This document shows positions 47,450-58,900 of a DNA stretch of 64,000 nucleotides, piece by piece. Under the pieces are notes generated by a model that saw nothing but the letters and a program-made list of their open reading frames with translations, ran no database searches and was not told the origin of the DNA. Position 1 is the first letter of the stretch, and the number at the start of each line of letters is the position of its first letter. Source of the DNA: Gordionus sp. m RMFG-2023 (taxonomy: Eukaryota; Nematomorpha; Gordioida; Chordodea; Parachordodidae); contig NC_088777.1 in the NCBI RefSeq assembly GCF_954871325.1, positions 6,673,366 to 6,737,365 of the forward strand, written 5' to 3'. The translations under genes and the position numbers were made by a program.

Positions 47450-47625
47450 AAGTATTGTTATAAAGGCCACGACAGAACTACTGCATATTTTTCCATTAAT
47501 AAAGTTGATGAAATTGGCCGTACTGTACATTCAAGTTTGAACATTCCTCTAAATATTCATGAAAGTTTCTCAGAGAATCGGATAAATTAATATTTATGTT
47601 AACTCCTAGTGAAGTAAATGATAGT
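47450..47625 (+). pseudogene. Fragment resembling a Helitron replicase N-terminal domain
   Basis: The plus strand reads CKYCYKGHDRTTAYFS, then NKVDEIG, then IPLNIHESFSENRINIYV. This resembles the conserved KYxYKGHDR...DEI...RLxVHLxxxQxVxF order of Helitron Rep/helicase proteins. It is short, flanked by stops, and opposite in strand to the surrounding Helitron, so it may come from another copy. Confidence 0.4.
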
Positions 47626-48229
47626 ACGGAATTAAATGCTTATATTTGTTAAAAAATAGGCCGAGGTGGTATAGGGATTGTGGTAGTGGTGAAAGAAATA
47701 TCATTTGGAGAACTGTGTGAAAATAAAATAAACATAGATATAAAATATAAGATAAAAAAAACAAAATAAACCTCCAGATGAGTTCATTTCAAGCGTAGTT
47801 CTTTATTATTTTGTCTACCAGTAACTCTAGAACGGGTAAGGCATTTGTTTAATCGTCGTTATTTTCTTTGCTTATCTTTAATACTAGATTCATCATGTTT
47901 TCTAGCAATGTGAAGGATTAGGGTTAGCCTAGACAAATAAAGAAATCAGGCAAAAATATAAATAAACTATTGTTGAAATTAACAAACATTAAAATAATGT
48001 AAACCAGTAGATGGGTCAATATTAGATGCATATAAGAACTATCATCAAAAAATTTTTTGGGGGGACTAGCCTATTATGATATTCTAAAAATTTATTTTGC
48101 ATTTGTTCATTATTAATGGCTGATATATCAATATTTGAACAATTATAAAGAGGAAATAAGATGGGGATAGTTTTCTAAAGTAAAAAAAAATTCTCAAGTT
48201 AATTTTATAAGGTAGTATTAAAATAAAAT

Positions 48230-48940
48230 ACCATTCGGAGAGACCAATTGGCAAACTTAAAAAAATAGGATCCTTGTGAATATAGGTATAGAATAATTTA
48301 AATAATATATAAATACCATAATATGTATTTTTTTGGAATAAATATAAAATCCTAAAAATAGAAAGCTCCGTTTAGTATTTTTTATTGAAAGAATAAAACG
48401 GAGTATTGTTAAAAAAGGTAGGATCCTTAAGAATAAATATATAATTTAATTGAATAGAAATAAATATTGTAATATATATTGATTTTTTGGAATAGATAAA
48501 AAATCCTATATCTATGTATTTTTTGAGCATCACACAAAACAGCAGGGATAATAGAGTAATGGTAGATCTGACAAAATGGTAAGCTTTTAAAAAAGTAGGA
48601 TCCTTAAAAATTGTATTAATTTAGTTAAATATTAAAAATATACTTTGTATATTTTTCAGTTAGTTAGACAAAATATTCATCAGAGATAAAAGGGCATATT
48701 GTGCTACCCGACAAAATAGATAGCCTAAAAAATAGTATGATGTATAAAATAATATAAATTTATTTAAATTATAAAAAAATAATCGATTTTTTGGAATAGA
48801 TATAAAAGCTAAATTATAGTGCAGCTTGCCCATAAGTAGACTTATCAATATATGTATAATACAAGGGAGGGAGATTTAAGATTTTGTTGGGTACCAAAAT
48901 ATGTAAAATACAAGGGAGGGAGATTTAAGATTTATTGGGT
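48230..48940. repeat. Degenerate tandem repeats within the Helitron
   Basis: A unit of about 130-175 bases recurs about four times, marked by AGGATCCTTaagaat at 48267, about 48420 and about 48597, and TTTTTTGGAATAgataaaa about 80-100 bases after each. A separate pair of about 45-base repeats (ACAAGGGAGGGAGATTTAAG) lies at 48862 and 48909. Non-coding; Helitrons often carry such minisatellites. Confidence 0.7.
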
Positions 48941-49420
48941 AATCATTTTTATATTAAGTTATTATCATTATTTTAAAAGATATTACCATTTTAGGATTTA
49001 CAATATACTTGTATGATCCATAGCCTTCAGCTTGTTTTTCGTGAAAATCCTAGAGTGCCCTTAAGAATTTTTTTAAATAACTGGCACTCCGATTTCAGGA
49101 ATTCAAGGAAAATGATTGTTGAACCATCGTCCAAGCAGTATTATTTATAAATATCTATCCATTTTTGCAAAATCAAATGTGATAAAATGTTATTAACAAA
49201 TATGGTTCCCGTTCTAAATCGCTAAAAGTAATAATCGCTAAAAATAATAAAAAATATAATCTATTTAAAAATAAATTAAGACTGTTGGTAGGATAATCTG
49301 TTTGTATAAAATAAATAAATAAAATCAACAAATAAAAAAAAATACGTACCGATGACATGACGTAGCGATGACATGACGTCACGATGACGTAATAAGGACA
49401 TCGGAAAATTATAATATAGA

Positions 49421-51022
49421 TTAATTTATTTATCCCGTTCTATTAAATGTTCCTATTTTAGAGTTAATCTTTCTCTCATTTTCATTTATATATACATCAT
49501 TTTCCAGTCAACCAACTTACATAATTAGCCTCCTTTCTTTCTCTTTGCCCAAACCGGCTCGGAGACACTTTATCGCTTATAATTACGATGACACTATCAC
49601 AACACACTTTATCATTCAGTCATTTGATAACGTGACACTTTATCATAATATACTTGAAACTGAAATTAATATATTTAAAAAGTTATATTTCGATTTACTT
49701 TTCCTTTTAAATTTAGATATTTAAAAAAAGATTTAATTAATTGTTTTGTAAATTTTTTTATTTTAAAAAAACTAATTTTCATTCATCTCTAGCGTTGAAT
49801 GAATGAGAGTAGTAGATAGGACCTTTTGCATGAAAGAATTGCAAATGGCATGAATGTATGCCTTTGAGTGCCTGCAATATAAAGAATAGTGTCCTTAACT
49901 ATCTGGATATTGCATAAACTGCAGCTGTGTTGGGTGTCCATATTTCTGTCGAGAGGAGGCCGATTAAGATACGTAGTTCTCCTGGGGATGTATAAGTGCC
50001 AGATTCTTACTTATCATCTTTTCTTATAACATAAGCAATAAGTCAATTTAATATATAGTAGAGGTAGGTGCGGTTATATTTGCTCACGGTGGCAAAAAAA
50101 AAATTCAGGCCCATTTACGCTTAACACTAAAAATTATTTTCACTCGACCCACCAGCTCACGAAATGCAATATTTCGACCCACGCTCGAAAATTCAAGGTG
50201 TTTTTGAATTTTCAAAACTATTTTTATAATTTTACACATTTTTAAATTTATTCTGTTTATTTCTTTAATTCCATATAAAAAATAAATACAAATTATTAAT
50301 CAAAATTTTTATATAGAAAAAGAAGAATGTCCATGTTTTTTATTACAATTATGTATGCCTTTCCTATAATAAGCAAATGACAGAAAATAACTTCACTAAT
50401 AGCCGAATTTTCTGGACTGACAAAATTTTACTCGCTAATAAGTAAATGAATTTTCGTGCTTCCAAAACTTCAAAATAATGTCATTGGAGTGATGAATCCT
50501 TTAAGTTCATTCTCATAGTTTTCATCGGTAAATGTTGATGCTTCATCAGAATCATCTAGAAATTCTCCAAATGTTTCATTTAAAATATATGGTTTTTTTC
50601 TGAGTGTAGGAAAAATAAGAAAAAGATCGTGATCCCTTTTTTTTAAAAAAAAGATCGCTCTTAGATTTCTATTCTCTTTCATAAGATCGTGATTCGATCC
50701 TTATAATAATAAATACGATCGATTAACAAGCTTAGTTAATATTTCTATTTACACTAGGCACAGTATGGTCCTATTAGAAAGGTTAGTTCCCACAAACTTC
50801 CGAGATAGCTATCGACGTCAAAGTCTGACGACTGAGTATTTGCTTTTTTTAATGTGTACTCTACATGATTTAGGGCAAGGTGTGAATTATATAATTTTAA
50901 TTTAGTGGTGATATAAAATACAAGTGTAATCTCAGGTTATGAAGGGCTATTAGACCAAGGTGTTAAAGTAATATTATTTAGGCCTTTTTAAACTACCATT
51001 GAGGAAATCAATTGGTTCAAAG
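49421..51022. other. AT-rich intergenic stretch with unresolved transposon traces
   Basis: At about 50060-50210 a GC-richer patch (GAGGTAGGTGCGG, CTCGACCCACCAGCTC, TCGACCCACGCTCG) looks like a transposon end with a repeated CGACCCAC motif, but I did not find the partner end. A minus-strand frame at 50470-50682 reads YILNETFGEFLDDSDEAST, acidic and unrecognised. GACACTTTATC is repeated near 49563-49640. No host gene is recognised. Confidence 0.35.
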
Positions 51023-52432
51023 CAGGGATGTGAATCCGGACCCGGAAATCTCGTAATTTGGCTGAACCCGAACCTGGACCCTTTTTAAAATTGGAGGGTT
51101 CAAGGTGTCATAAAAATTTCTAAAAATAATATAAATTTTTTTAATTTTATTATTTTTTTTGTGGAATCATTTATTTTATCTTCGTTTCTTTCAATTTTCT
51201 TCCTGGACTTCAATTTTCTTTAGAGATTTATATCATTAGTGTAGGTAATAATATTTTATTATGTAATTTTTTTAATATGCTATGTTATAGAAATACGTTG
51301 ATTATTTTTAAAGTTAATTGTGTAATAATATTTTAATTAAAATGATAATGCATAACACGTTGGTCCTCAATATGTATGATGCTAGAACTATTAATAAGTT
51401 TGATAGATTTCTGTTAGGAGTATATGATGTCATTTTGTCGGAAGATGATTGGTGCCAAATAAAGGATCTTACTAGTGTATTAGTTCCTTTAAAGATAACA
51501 ATATTAAGATTAAAATCAGAACAATTATGTTTATTTGATTTTTGTGGCATATGGATTAGATGTCGATTAGATTAAGAAAAATTTACAGTCCTTTTTATAC
51601 GAAATATTAGAAAACATGAAAATTTGAGAGCAACAATATTTGCGAAATAGTGTTGTGTACGCTTCTATATATTTAGACCCTCGCTATCAAGTTTTATTGA
51701 GTATTAAGCAAAAATAAATGGCTAAAGACCATCTTTCTTAAGGATTTATGGCATACTCACGCAAAACTCAATTATTTACAATATATTGGAGGCTACGACA
51801 ATATCTACTGTTTGTAGTGATAATAATAATAATGATAGCAACATTGATGATCATAAAATTTTACTTTTAGATAAAGAAAAAAAATCAAATTATCGTCAGA
51901 TAGAAAGGAGGATCAAAAAATGCCTATTGCATCTTTAATAGTAAAGTTCTCAGAAGTTAAGAGAATAAATAAGGATATAAATATTTTAAAATTCTGGGAA
52001 GAAAATTCTTCAATATGTCCAGAATTATATATCTTATCTAGAATCTTCATGGCTGTACCGGCGACACAAGTACAATAATTTTATAAAGATAACTATCTAT
52101 TTTAGGTATGAGTAAAACGTGAATTTTCATTTTTGAAATATATATTGTCTACTTTACGTAGATATTTCAAGGATAATATTTTAGAAGATATTATGATTGT
52201 GCGATTGAATAAAACATTCAAAATATAAATTATTTCATTTTTGAATTTTTCATTTGTAAATTGTGAATATGCATATATTGAAGTATAATAATAAATGGAT
52301 AAAAAAATCTTATTTTGAGTCAATATTTTTATGTTCCCTGAACCTGGACCCGAACTCTGGTCCTGGATTCTTTTCAAATTTTACCCGAACCTGGACATGG
52401 ACCCTTTTTTTGTCGAAGGGTTCACATCCCTG
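51023..52432 (+). mobile_element. Deleted copy of the CAGGGATGTGAACC hAT family, perfect TSD
   Basis: The ends CAGGGATGTGAATCCGGACC and GGGTTCACATCCCTG are inverted copies. An exact 8-bp duplication GTTCAAAG lies at 51015-51022 and 52433-52440. The ends and the coding text match the 59023-63371 element, in opposite orientation, but the first half of the transposase is missing. GGACCCGG / CCTGGACC subterminal repeats are at both ends. It lies just upstream of COX15. Confidence 0.92.
51345..52245 (+). pseudogene. hAT transposase, C-terminal half
   Basis: The text DVILSEDDWCQIKDLTSVLV, then PLKITILRLKSEQLCL and ASIYLDPRYQVLLSIKQK runs parallel to the fuller copy on the minus strand at 59587-60120. 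Several stops and frame changes interrupt it; the N-terminal half is deleted. It is not functional. Confidence 0.8.
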
Positions 52433-52763
52433 GTTCAAAGTTGGATGGTATTTTAGTTTATTTGAAAGCTAAAAATATAATTTTACTGATTGCTTTGTGG
52501 AATGTCTGCGGGAATATTTGTAATATAGTAAATAAATCGACAAAATATTTTTCCCTTTTTTATAATTTCGCCGCTTAGAACCATAACCTAAAATAATATG
52601 TTAACATATGGAATTTTGAAACAAATTCAGAAATCCACACTATACTTTATTAATAACTTAAAGTATACAAAAAATTTCTCTCAGTTAAATAAGGTATATC
52701 ATATGTATCTATAAATTTTTAGGATATAATTAGTATAAAAATGGAATCAATCAATCTTTCAAG

Positions 52764-55700
52764 GCATACCTAATAATTAGAAATAAATCAACTTTGATAA
52801 TAGGAAATGCTATAAAAGATATTTCATATAATAGGCGTATTGACGATCCAAAAATTAGAAAACTTTTAGGAGTATGGTTAGCTACTTGTTCAGGCATGGT
52901 CTTTTTTACTATTGTAATTGGAGGCTTAACAAGGTATTTATTATTAACTGTAATTTTCTTTTTAATATTTTTTATATTGTATATAAGCTTTTAGCTAAAC
53001 TAAGAGTTATTAATGATATGAAATAGAGGTGTGACGTCAAATCATAACTCTTATTTAATGAAGCACCAAAATGTCAAAATCGGCAGCAAGTATAATAATG
53101 AATGAGCTAATTTAGCAGAAAATTTAATTATTAAATTAGCACAATTAATAGAAAATGATAGGAGATGAACTAATTAATATCAAAGAAAAAAATGAAGCAA
53201 ATTTAATTGGGAATGAGTCCCAGCTACTATTCATAATTTGCAATTAAATTTTGTAGCTTCCTCTATTAAATTGCTCCGCTGATATTGATTTTGTTCATTT
53301 GCTGTGAAATTGGTTTTTTGATTATCATTTAGGCAAAATAGTCAAAAAAAAGGTCAATTGTATTCACTAAAATATTAGTGCATACACAGGAATCAGTTAT
53401 ATCTTCTGCTCAATGCCTGCAATATCTGATCTCATTTACCAAAATTGAGAATCATGTGGATTAATAGATTTCATTGAATAATTTTTTTTAAAATGATTCT
53501 TATGAATTCTGGGGTTGAACATAGCATTTTTATATTGCTGTTAAGGCTCTCCATTAATGCAGAATTCTCTAATGCCTTAAATTCAAGACCACAAAAAATT
53601 ATTGTCATTATTATTATTATCAAATAACAAGCTTTCTGAATCCATATGACCACATAATGCTAGGCCTTGCAATCCATAATACAGGATACCCTTGTTTATT
53701 TTATTTTATTTTATTTTACATCTATTTTCTTGTGCTAATCCTTTGAATTAATTTTTTTGAAGAAATCAGGAGTTCACTTAAATGATTCTTAACAAGACTA
53801 ATAAGCTTAAATAAATTTATTCTAGGATAGTTTAGACCAACATATCTTGCAATATGCTCTATTATCTTGGATAATGTATACAAGCCACAACGATCTGGTA
53901 AAATAGCTGTTTTGAAATTTTAGCTTTCTATTAGCACATTGTGTATATTGATAATTGAGGGATTAATACCTTTTTAATAAGTATATAACTTTCTTCTTGG
54001 CCTATATTATCTTTATCCAAAAAATTGGCTATATTATATGGATGATCATTGTGCTCTCTCTTTTTAAATTATGAAATATTATGTTTAATATAACACCATA
54101 TATATAGGTTTACCCATAAAATATTACATTTGATTACAATTTATTATTTGTATAGCTAACCTTTTGATGGCCCTATATCCTGACTTTCAGCTATAGCATC
54201 AATTATTCTTTCATTTGCAGTTTCATTAATTGTATTTATTAGGGGAGGGATTTTAATTATTAAGAATATAAAATAAAATATTTTTAAAATTATCTTCTAT
54301 GCATCTTTGCCTTTCTTGTATGAGCAGGATTCAGAATGTCATCATTATCAATATATGTAAAAAACCTTATATCCATAATTTAAAAGTGAAAAAAAAAATT
54401 GAAATTATTTGATGGGAAATTTGAAAATGGTAGATAAATATTATGCTAAGGAAAATTTGAAATCTAAATTAATTCATAGAATAAATTAATAGAAGAATGT
54501 GATAAATATATGTAATCAAATTGTTTAATAAGAGATCAGATAAGGAATGATTATATGATTATTACAAAATTTAAGTTAATATAAAACAATAAATATATTT
54601 GAAAAGATATTTCTGCCATCTGCATTTTTTTAGGGGGAATGGGTAGGGGTGGGATTTGTCACCCTGCCCTTTCCCCACCACAATAATTTTTTTGAAAAAT
54701 ATTTCAGCCCCTCCCGCTGGGTACATTATTGCATAAAACAAAAAAAATATTAATTTTTTAAATAGCTTATTTGTTTTTTTAAAATAAATATATTATTTAA
54801 ATATTAGATTGACAGAATCTGGACTATCGATGGTAAGCTGGCATATGTTTAAAGAGTTTCCCCCAATTACAAATGAGCAATGGGTCACTGAGTTTGAAAA
54901 TTACAAGCTTTATCCAGAGTTTAAAATGTATACTATTTTATTTTTATGAACCTTCAAAAAAAATAATTTAAACCTAAAAAAAAACCAGGGATCTGGACCC
55001 GAATTCGGGTTTAAAAATTTAATTTGGTTTGGCATTTTGAGACCACAGACCAAACTGAGACCGATTTACGGGCAACCCACCAAACCTAGGGTAATATTGA
55101 CCTGTGCCGGTTTGGACCTCTTTTAGAAAATCATTTATCGATTAAGTTTCTGTTATAAAAATTTTCGCTAAATAGATTTTAAAATGGTCCAGAACCCTGC
55201 AAAAAATATTATTTTTGGATACATTCCATAAAATACTCTTTTTTTAATAAATAAAAATCATCACAGAAAAAACGTAGATATAACTTTAAACGAATTCAAA
55301 CGGATTTGGTACATGGAATGGATTCACAGAATGAGCGGTAGAACCATAGGCCTAACTTTTCTAATTCCAGCCCTGTATTTTGCCAGCAAGGGGTGGATCA
55401 TGAAATACCCGTCTTTGCGGAGACGATTAATAGCTTACACTTTACTCTTAGGGTTTCAAGTTTGTAAACATGTTTGTATTTATAGGGCCCTTGAAAAAAA
55501 ACTTTCCATTAGCGATCCTGATTTATAATATTCCTAAATGAGCTACTGATGGCCAGGGGTTGGGGAAATTTTCAAAAAAAAATGTAAGATTTGCAATAAA
55601 TTTTCGTAAAGATATAGATACAAATACACTTCAAAAAAAGTATATAAATACAAATACTTTGGCGAATATTTTTTGCTAGTCGATTCTTTTTAAGACTACT

Positions 55701-58700
55701 TTCAATTTTTTTTAAACTTAAAAATAATATTTTTATTGTTATATAACCATTTTCTTAAATTATCAAATATCTGCAGTAATACAATACAAGCATTATAAAT
55801 AATATATTTATTGTTGCAGCTATTGTATACCCATAAATTATGTAATAATTTCCAAATATAATTGATATAACCGTTTTACAGAGCGTGTAATAAAATTTTG
55901 GAGGGTGAAAATTTTTGTTTGATTTTTTAGTTGAGCTTTACATTTATCTTTTGGTGATATTTTGGAAAAAAATCTCATCCAATATTGTCAAATCAAATTT
56001 AGAGGATGTTGACTTTGTCACAAAATTCCGGCAAAAATATTTTATAAAAACATACGTGATATGTAGAAACTCCTTTTCTTCAGTTATTATATCTTTCTCA
56101 CCTTCAGAATTCGTTTTCACCTTCAGCTAACTTGGGTCACAAATTTATTATTTAAAATAAAAAAATGTAGATTTACATTTTATAATTCAATTTATAATAA
56201 AAAAAAAACGTAATATTATTTCCATTCATCTAAAATATTGAAATCTTAATAATAAAAAAATACATATTATTTTATTAAGCATTTAAAATACAAATACTAA
56301 TTACTTTTCTAAAATATTCCAATAATTACTAAATAAAAATATAAATAGAAAAGGTATTTGTATTTAGTATTTTAAATACAAGTTATCGCGTTACTGCCCA
56401 TCCCTGCTGAAAACACATGCCATAATATATCTGCAGAGCCTTGAAGTTCAAACTGATTTTATTCCGGATTTCCTACAAATTGATTTGATAAAGTTGTGAC
56501 GATATTTTTCAGCTACAAAAACTCAGTTTAATTTATAGTTGGCTCATAACTGGTTAAAATGGAGCCATTTATCAGCACTAGATCCGGACCTGATCACCAT
56601 CTTTATAATAGTAACCTCCTTGAAAAAGTTACCTAGCAAATAAGTTCTTTGAAAATTACCTAGAAAATGACTTATATATTAATTTTACGCCTGCAGGCAG
56701 ATAAGGAATATGTTCTAAATAGCTAAATAATTGAGAATATTATATGTTATATATTCTCGAAAATATTTAAAATTATATTGATAATAATCTTGATAGATGT
56801 TAGTGAGGGTAATATTTGCATTAGATTAAAATAGGGGAACATTTCCTAAATATTTATATTTTTTATTAAAAAAAACTTATTTTTTTGGTTTTCTGTTTTT
56901 TTTCCACATTTAATTAACTTATATTCTTCATGATATATAAATATTTACTTTTTTAGGGTTTATTAGGTTGGTATATGGTAAAATCAGGACTTTCCTCAAA
57001 GAATCATTCCCCGAACCCCGATGGCGATCATTTTAACGATGATGTGCCAAGGGTTAGTCAATACAGATTAGCGGCTCATCTCGGAACGGCCTTCGTTCTT
57101 TATTCCTTGATGCTTTGGGCAACGTTGGGATATCTGATGCCCGATTCTCTCAAAAAAGTTTTTTTTTTAAAGTTTGTTTTTTTTAATGTAAAGTTAGAAG
57201 CAAATAAAGTTTCAATATGTAATAGTGCTGATTAACGGCGGCTCTTTAATATATTAATAGATAGTATAACAAATTGCGTATACGGCTACACTTACCTCGT
57301 TCTATCGAACTAATTTTTTTTTCAGGTCCGGCCTGATTCGACAAATAATTTTGTCCGACTGTTCCTAAAAATATTTTTGTCCGATCGATTCGAAAATTTT
57401 TATTTATTGGATTGTTTTATATATATATATAAAAAAGGAAGATTTTTTTAACGAAATCGCAAAAAAAAATTATAATATAAGCGTTTTAAGGCTGTGTTCA
57501 AGTTCGATTTAAATTTTGATACTTAATCGCTGTTTTGCCTTGACTAAGTAGCTTTTGAACTAGGAGATCCTATTTAGGTTTTATAATGTTTGGTAGCATT
57601 GTTATTTTTTCTTACCCTTTTTAGTTGTTTAGTAGTCGATACTAAATAGCCGGCTAAAAATAGAAAGAAAGAACCGCTTTTGAACTAGGACACCCTATTT
57701 CGGTTTTATAATATTTTGTGGTATTGTTATTTTTCACAGCTGTTTAGTCGATACTAAATACCCGGCTGAAGTAATATGGAAAGAACAGCTTTTGATCTAG
57801 GACTCCCTATAAGTATTTGATGGCAGTATTTATTTTCTCGTTTTTTTCAAAAAATTTTCTTTTGCTTTTTAAGCTGTTTAGTCGATACTAAATAGCCAGC
57901 TGAAGAGAGAAAGAGAGAACCGCGTTTAAACTAGAACACCTTATTTCGGTTTCATAATATTTGGTGGCATTGTTATTTTTCACAGCTGTTTAGTCGCTAC
58001 TAAATACCCGGCTGAAGAAAGATGGAAGGAACAGCTTTTGATCTAGGATACCCTATATTTTATTTTAAGTATTTGATGGCAGTATTTATTTTCTCGTTTT
58101 TTTTAAAAATTTTTCTTTTGCTTTTTAGGCTGTTTAGTTGATACCAAATAGCCGGCTTAACAGCTGGTTGCTTAGTAATATGTTAAACTAGGACTCACCT
58201 TAAAGGATGAATAAACTTTTTTTTATGGTTATTTTTGAGAATAATATTCGTAAAAAAACATAGTAATTTAAATTTTCGTCGAGGATCGAGTTCCTTCCTA
58301 TTCGAAATAAATTTTAAGATCTAGATCCGAAACTGACCGGGTTCGAAGAAGTCTCGGTTTGTGATCGTTCCAAATTTGGTCGGATCAAATTCTAATCTCT
58401 CCGCACAGAGAACTATCGATAGTTTAGGAATAAGTTACCAAGTAATATTTAAAAAAAAATAATAGGCAATCAAGTTTTGGTGACATTAAAATTTTCCAAA
58501 TAGTTATAGAAGCAAATTTATTTCTTACCACCCACTTACATATAATACTTGCGTAGACTGAAGATTCATTCCATTAAAATGCATTTTGAGAAACGATCAT
58601 TGAATACAAAATCATCTGCCGACGCGACATTTTAGTTTTCACGAAATTTATAATTTTAAATAGTTTATACGGGAAACCAGAATGGCGCGCCACCAGCTGA

Positions 58701-58900
58701 TTTGATATTTTATTACACATTTGAAATGAATGAATGAATAAACAATCTACGCATCATTATATGTCATGCCACGTGCATAGTTATAATGATTGTTGTAACG
58801 GATATATCTTTCAAGGTGAATATGAATCTACAACCGCTAAAAAATATCAGAAGAATGGCTCACGCTACGAAATCCCTCATATTTATAACCGCCATATCAG
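52764..58900 (+). CDS. COX15: Heme A synthase COX15, 5' exons (3' end beyond window)
   Basis: COX15 oxidises heme O to heme A in the inner mitochondrial membrane for cytochrome c oxidase. I read five exons: about 52764-52933, 54808-54927, 55267-55459, 56957-57157 and 58816-58900, all GT-AG with consistent phases. Matches to human: [39 protein letters not shown] with [63 protein letters not shown]; and [20 protein letters not shown]. The His in EWIHRM and in AAHLG are the conserved heme-ligand positions. The mitochondrial presequence must lie in an unseen upstream exon; the start given is an AG acceptor guess. The C-terminal half (after ITAISG) is not in the window. Introns of 1.9, 0.3, 1.5 and 1.7 kb hold repeats, and the following intron holds a 4.3-kb hAT. 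Confidence 0.92.
54986..55121. mobile_element. Probable MITE in COX15 intron 2
   Basis: CAGGGATCTGGACCCGAATTC at the left faces CCGGTTTGGACCTCT at the right, with repeated GGTTTGG / CCAAAC motifs between. No clear target duplication. It fills most of the 339-base intron. Confidence 0.5.
55554..56406. mobile_element. Probable non-autonomous hAT in COX15 intron 3
   Basis: The left end CAGGGGTTGGGGAAATTTTC and the right end GCGTTACTGCCCATCCCTG are imperfect inverted copies. Both sides carry repeats of TACAAATAC / GTATTTGTA (about 55618-55660 and 56290-56385). No transposase text and no clear target duplication. Confidence 0.55.
57530..58200. repeat. Minisatellite with higher-order structure in COX15 intron 4
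   Basis: Five copies of a unit containing GCTGTTTAGTCGATACTAAA, followed by TAGCCGGCTGAAG and AACCGCTTTTGAACTAGGA, lie at about 57620, 57735, 57868, 57982 and 58128. Spacing alternates between about 115 and 130-145 bases because every second unit carries an extra block (GATGGCAGTATTTATTTTC). So the array is built of a two-unit repeat of about 255 bases. TTTAGTCGATACTAAA is itself nearly palindromic. Non-coding. Confidence 0.8.

Larger units (their letters stand above)
46434..49420 (-). mobile_element. Helitron (rolling-circle transposon), minus strand
   Basis: Read on the minus strand it starts TCTATATTATAATTTTCCGA at 49420 and ends with a hairpin, CCCGTCATTTTTGACGGG, followed by CTTTCTACTAG at 46434. 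TC start, hairpin a few bases before a CTAG end, and insertion between A and T (A before TC, T after CTAG) are the hallmarks of Helitrons; no target duplication is expected. Its 5' 190 bases recur at 33290-33481. Inside are degenerate tandem repeats (48230-48840). A helicase-like fragment near 47450 reads on the opposite strand, so this copy is probably non-autonomous and composite. Confidence 0.68.

Noticed and set aside
54600-54735. Short GC-richer block with GGGGTGGGATTTGTC and CCCCTCCCGCTGGG in COX15 intron 1
   Set aside because: Could be a small MITE, but the ends do not match well enough to call.
56440-56600. GC-richer patch (GCTCATAACTGG, GATCCGGACC) in COX15 intron 3
   Set aside because: Looks like transposon debris, but no partner end or duplication could be found.
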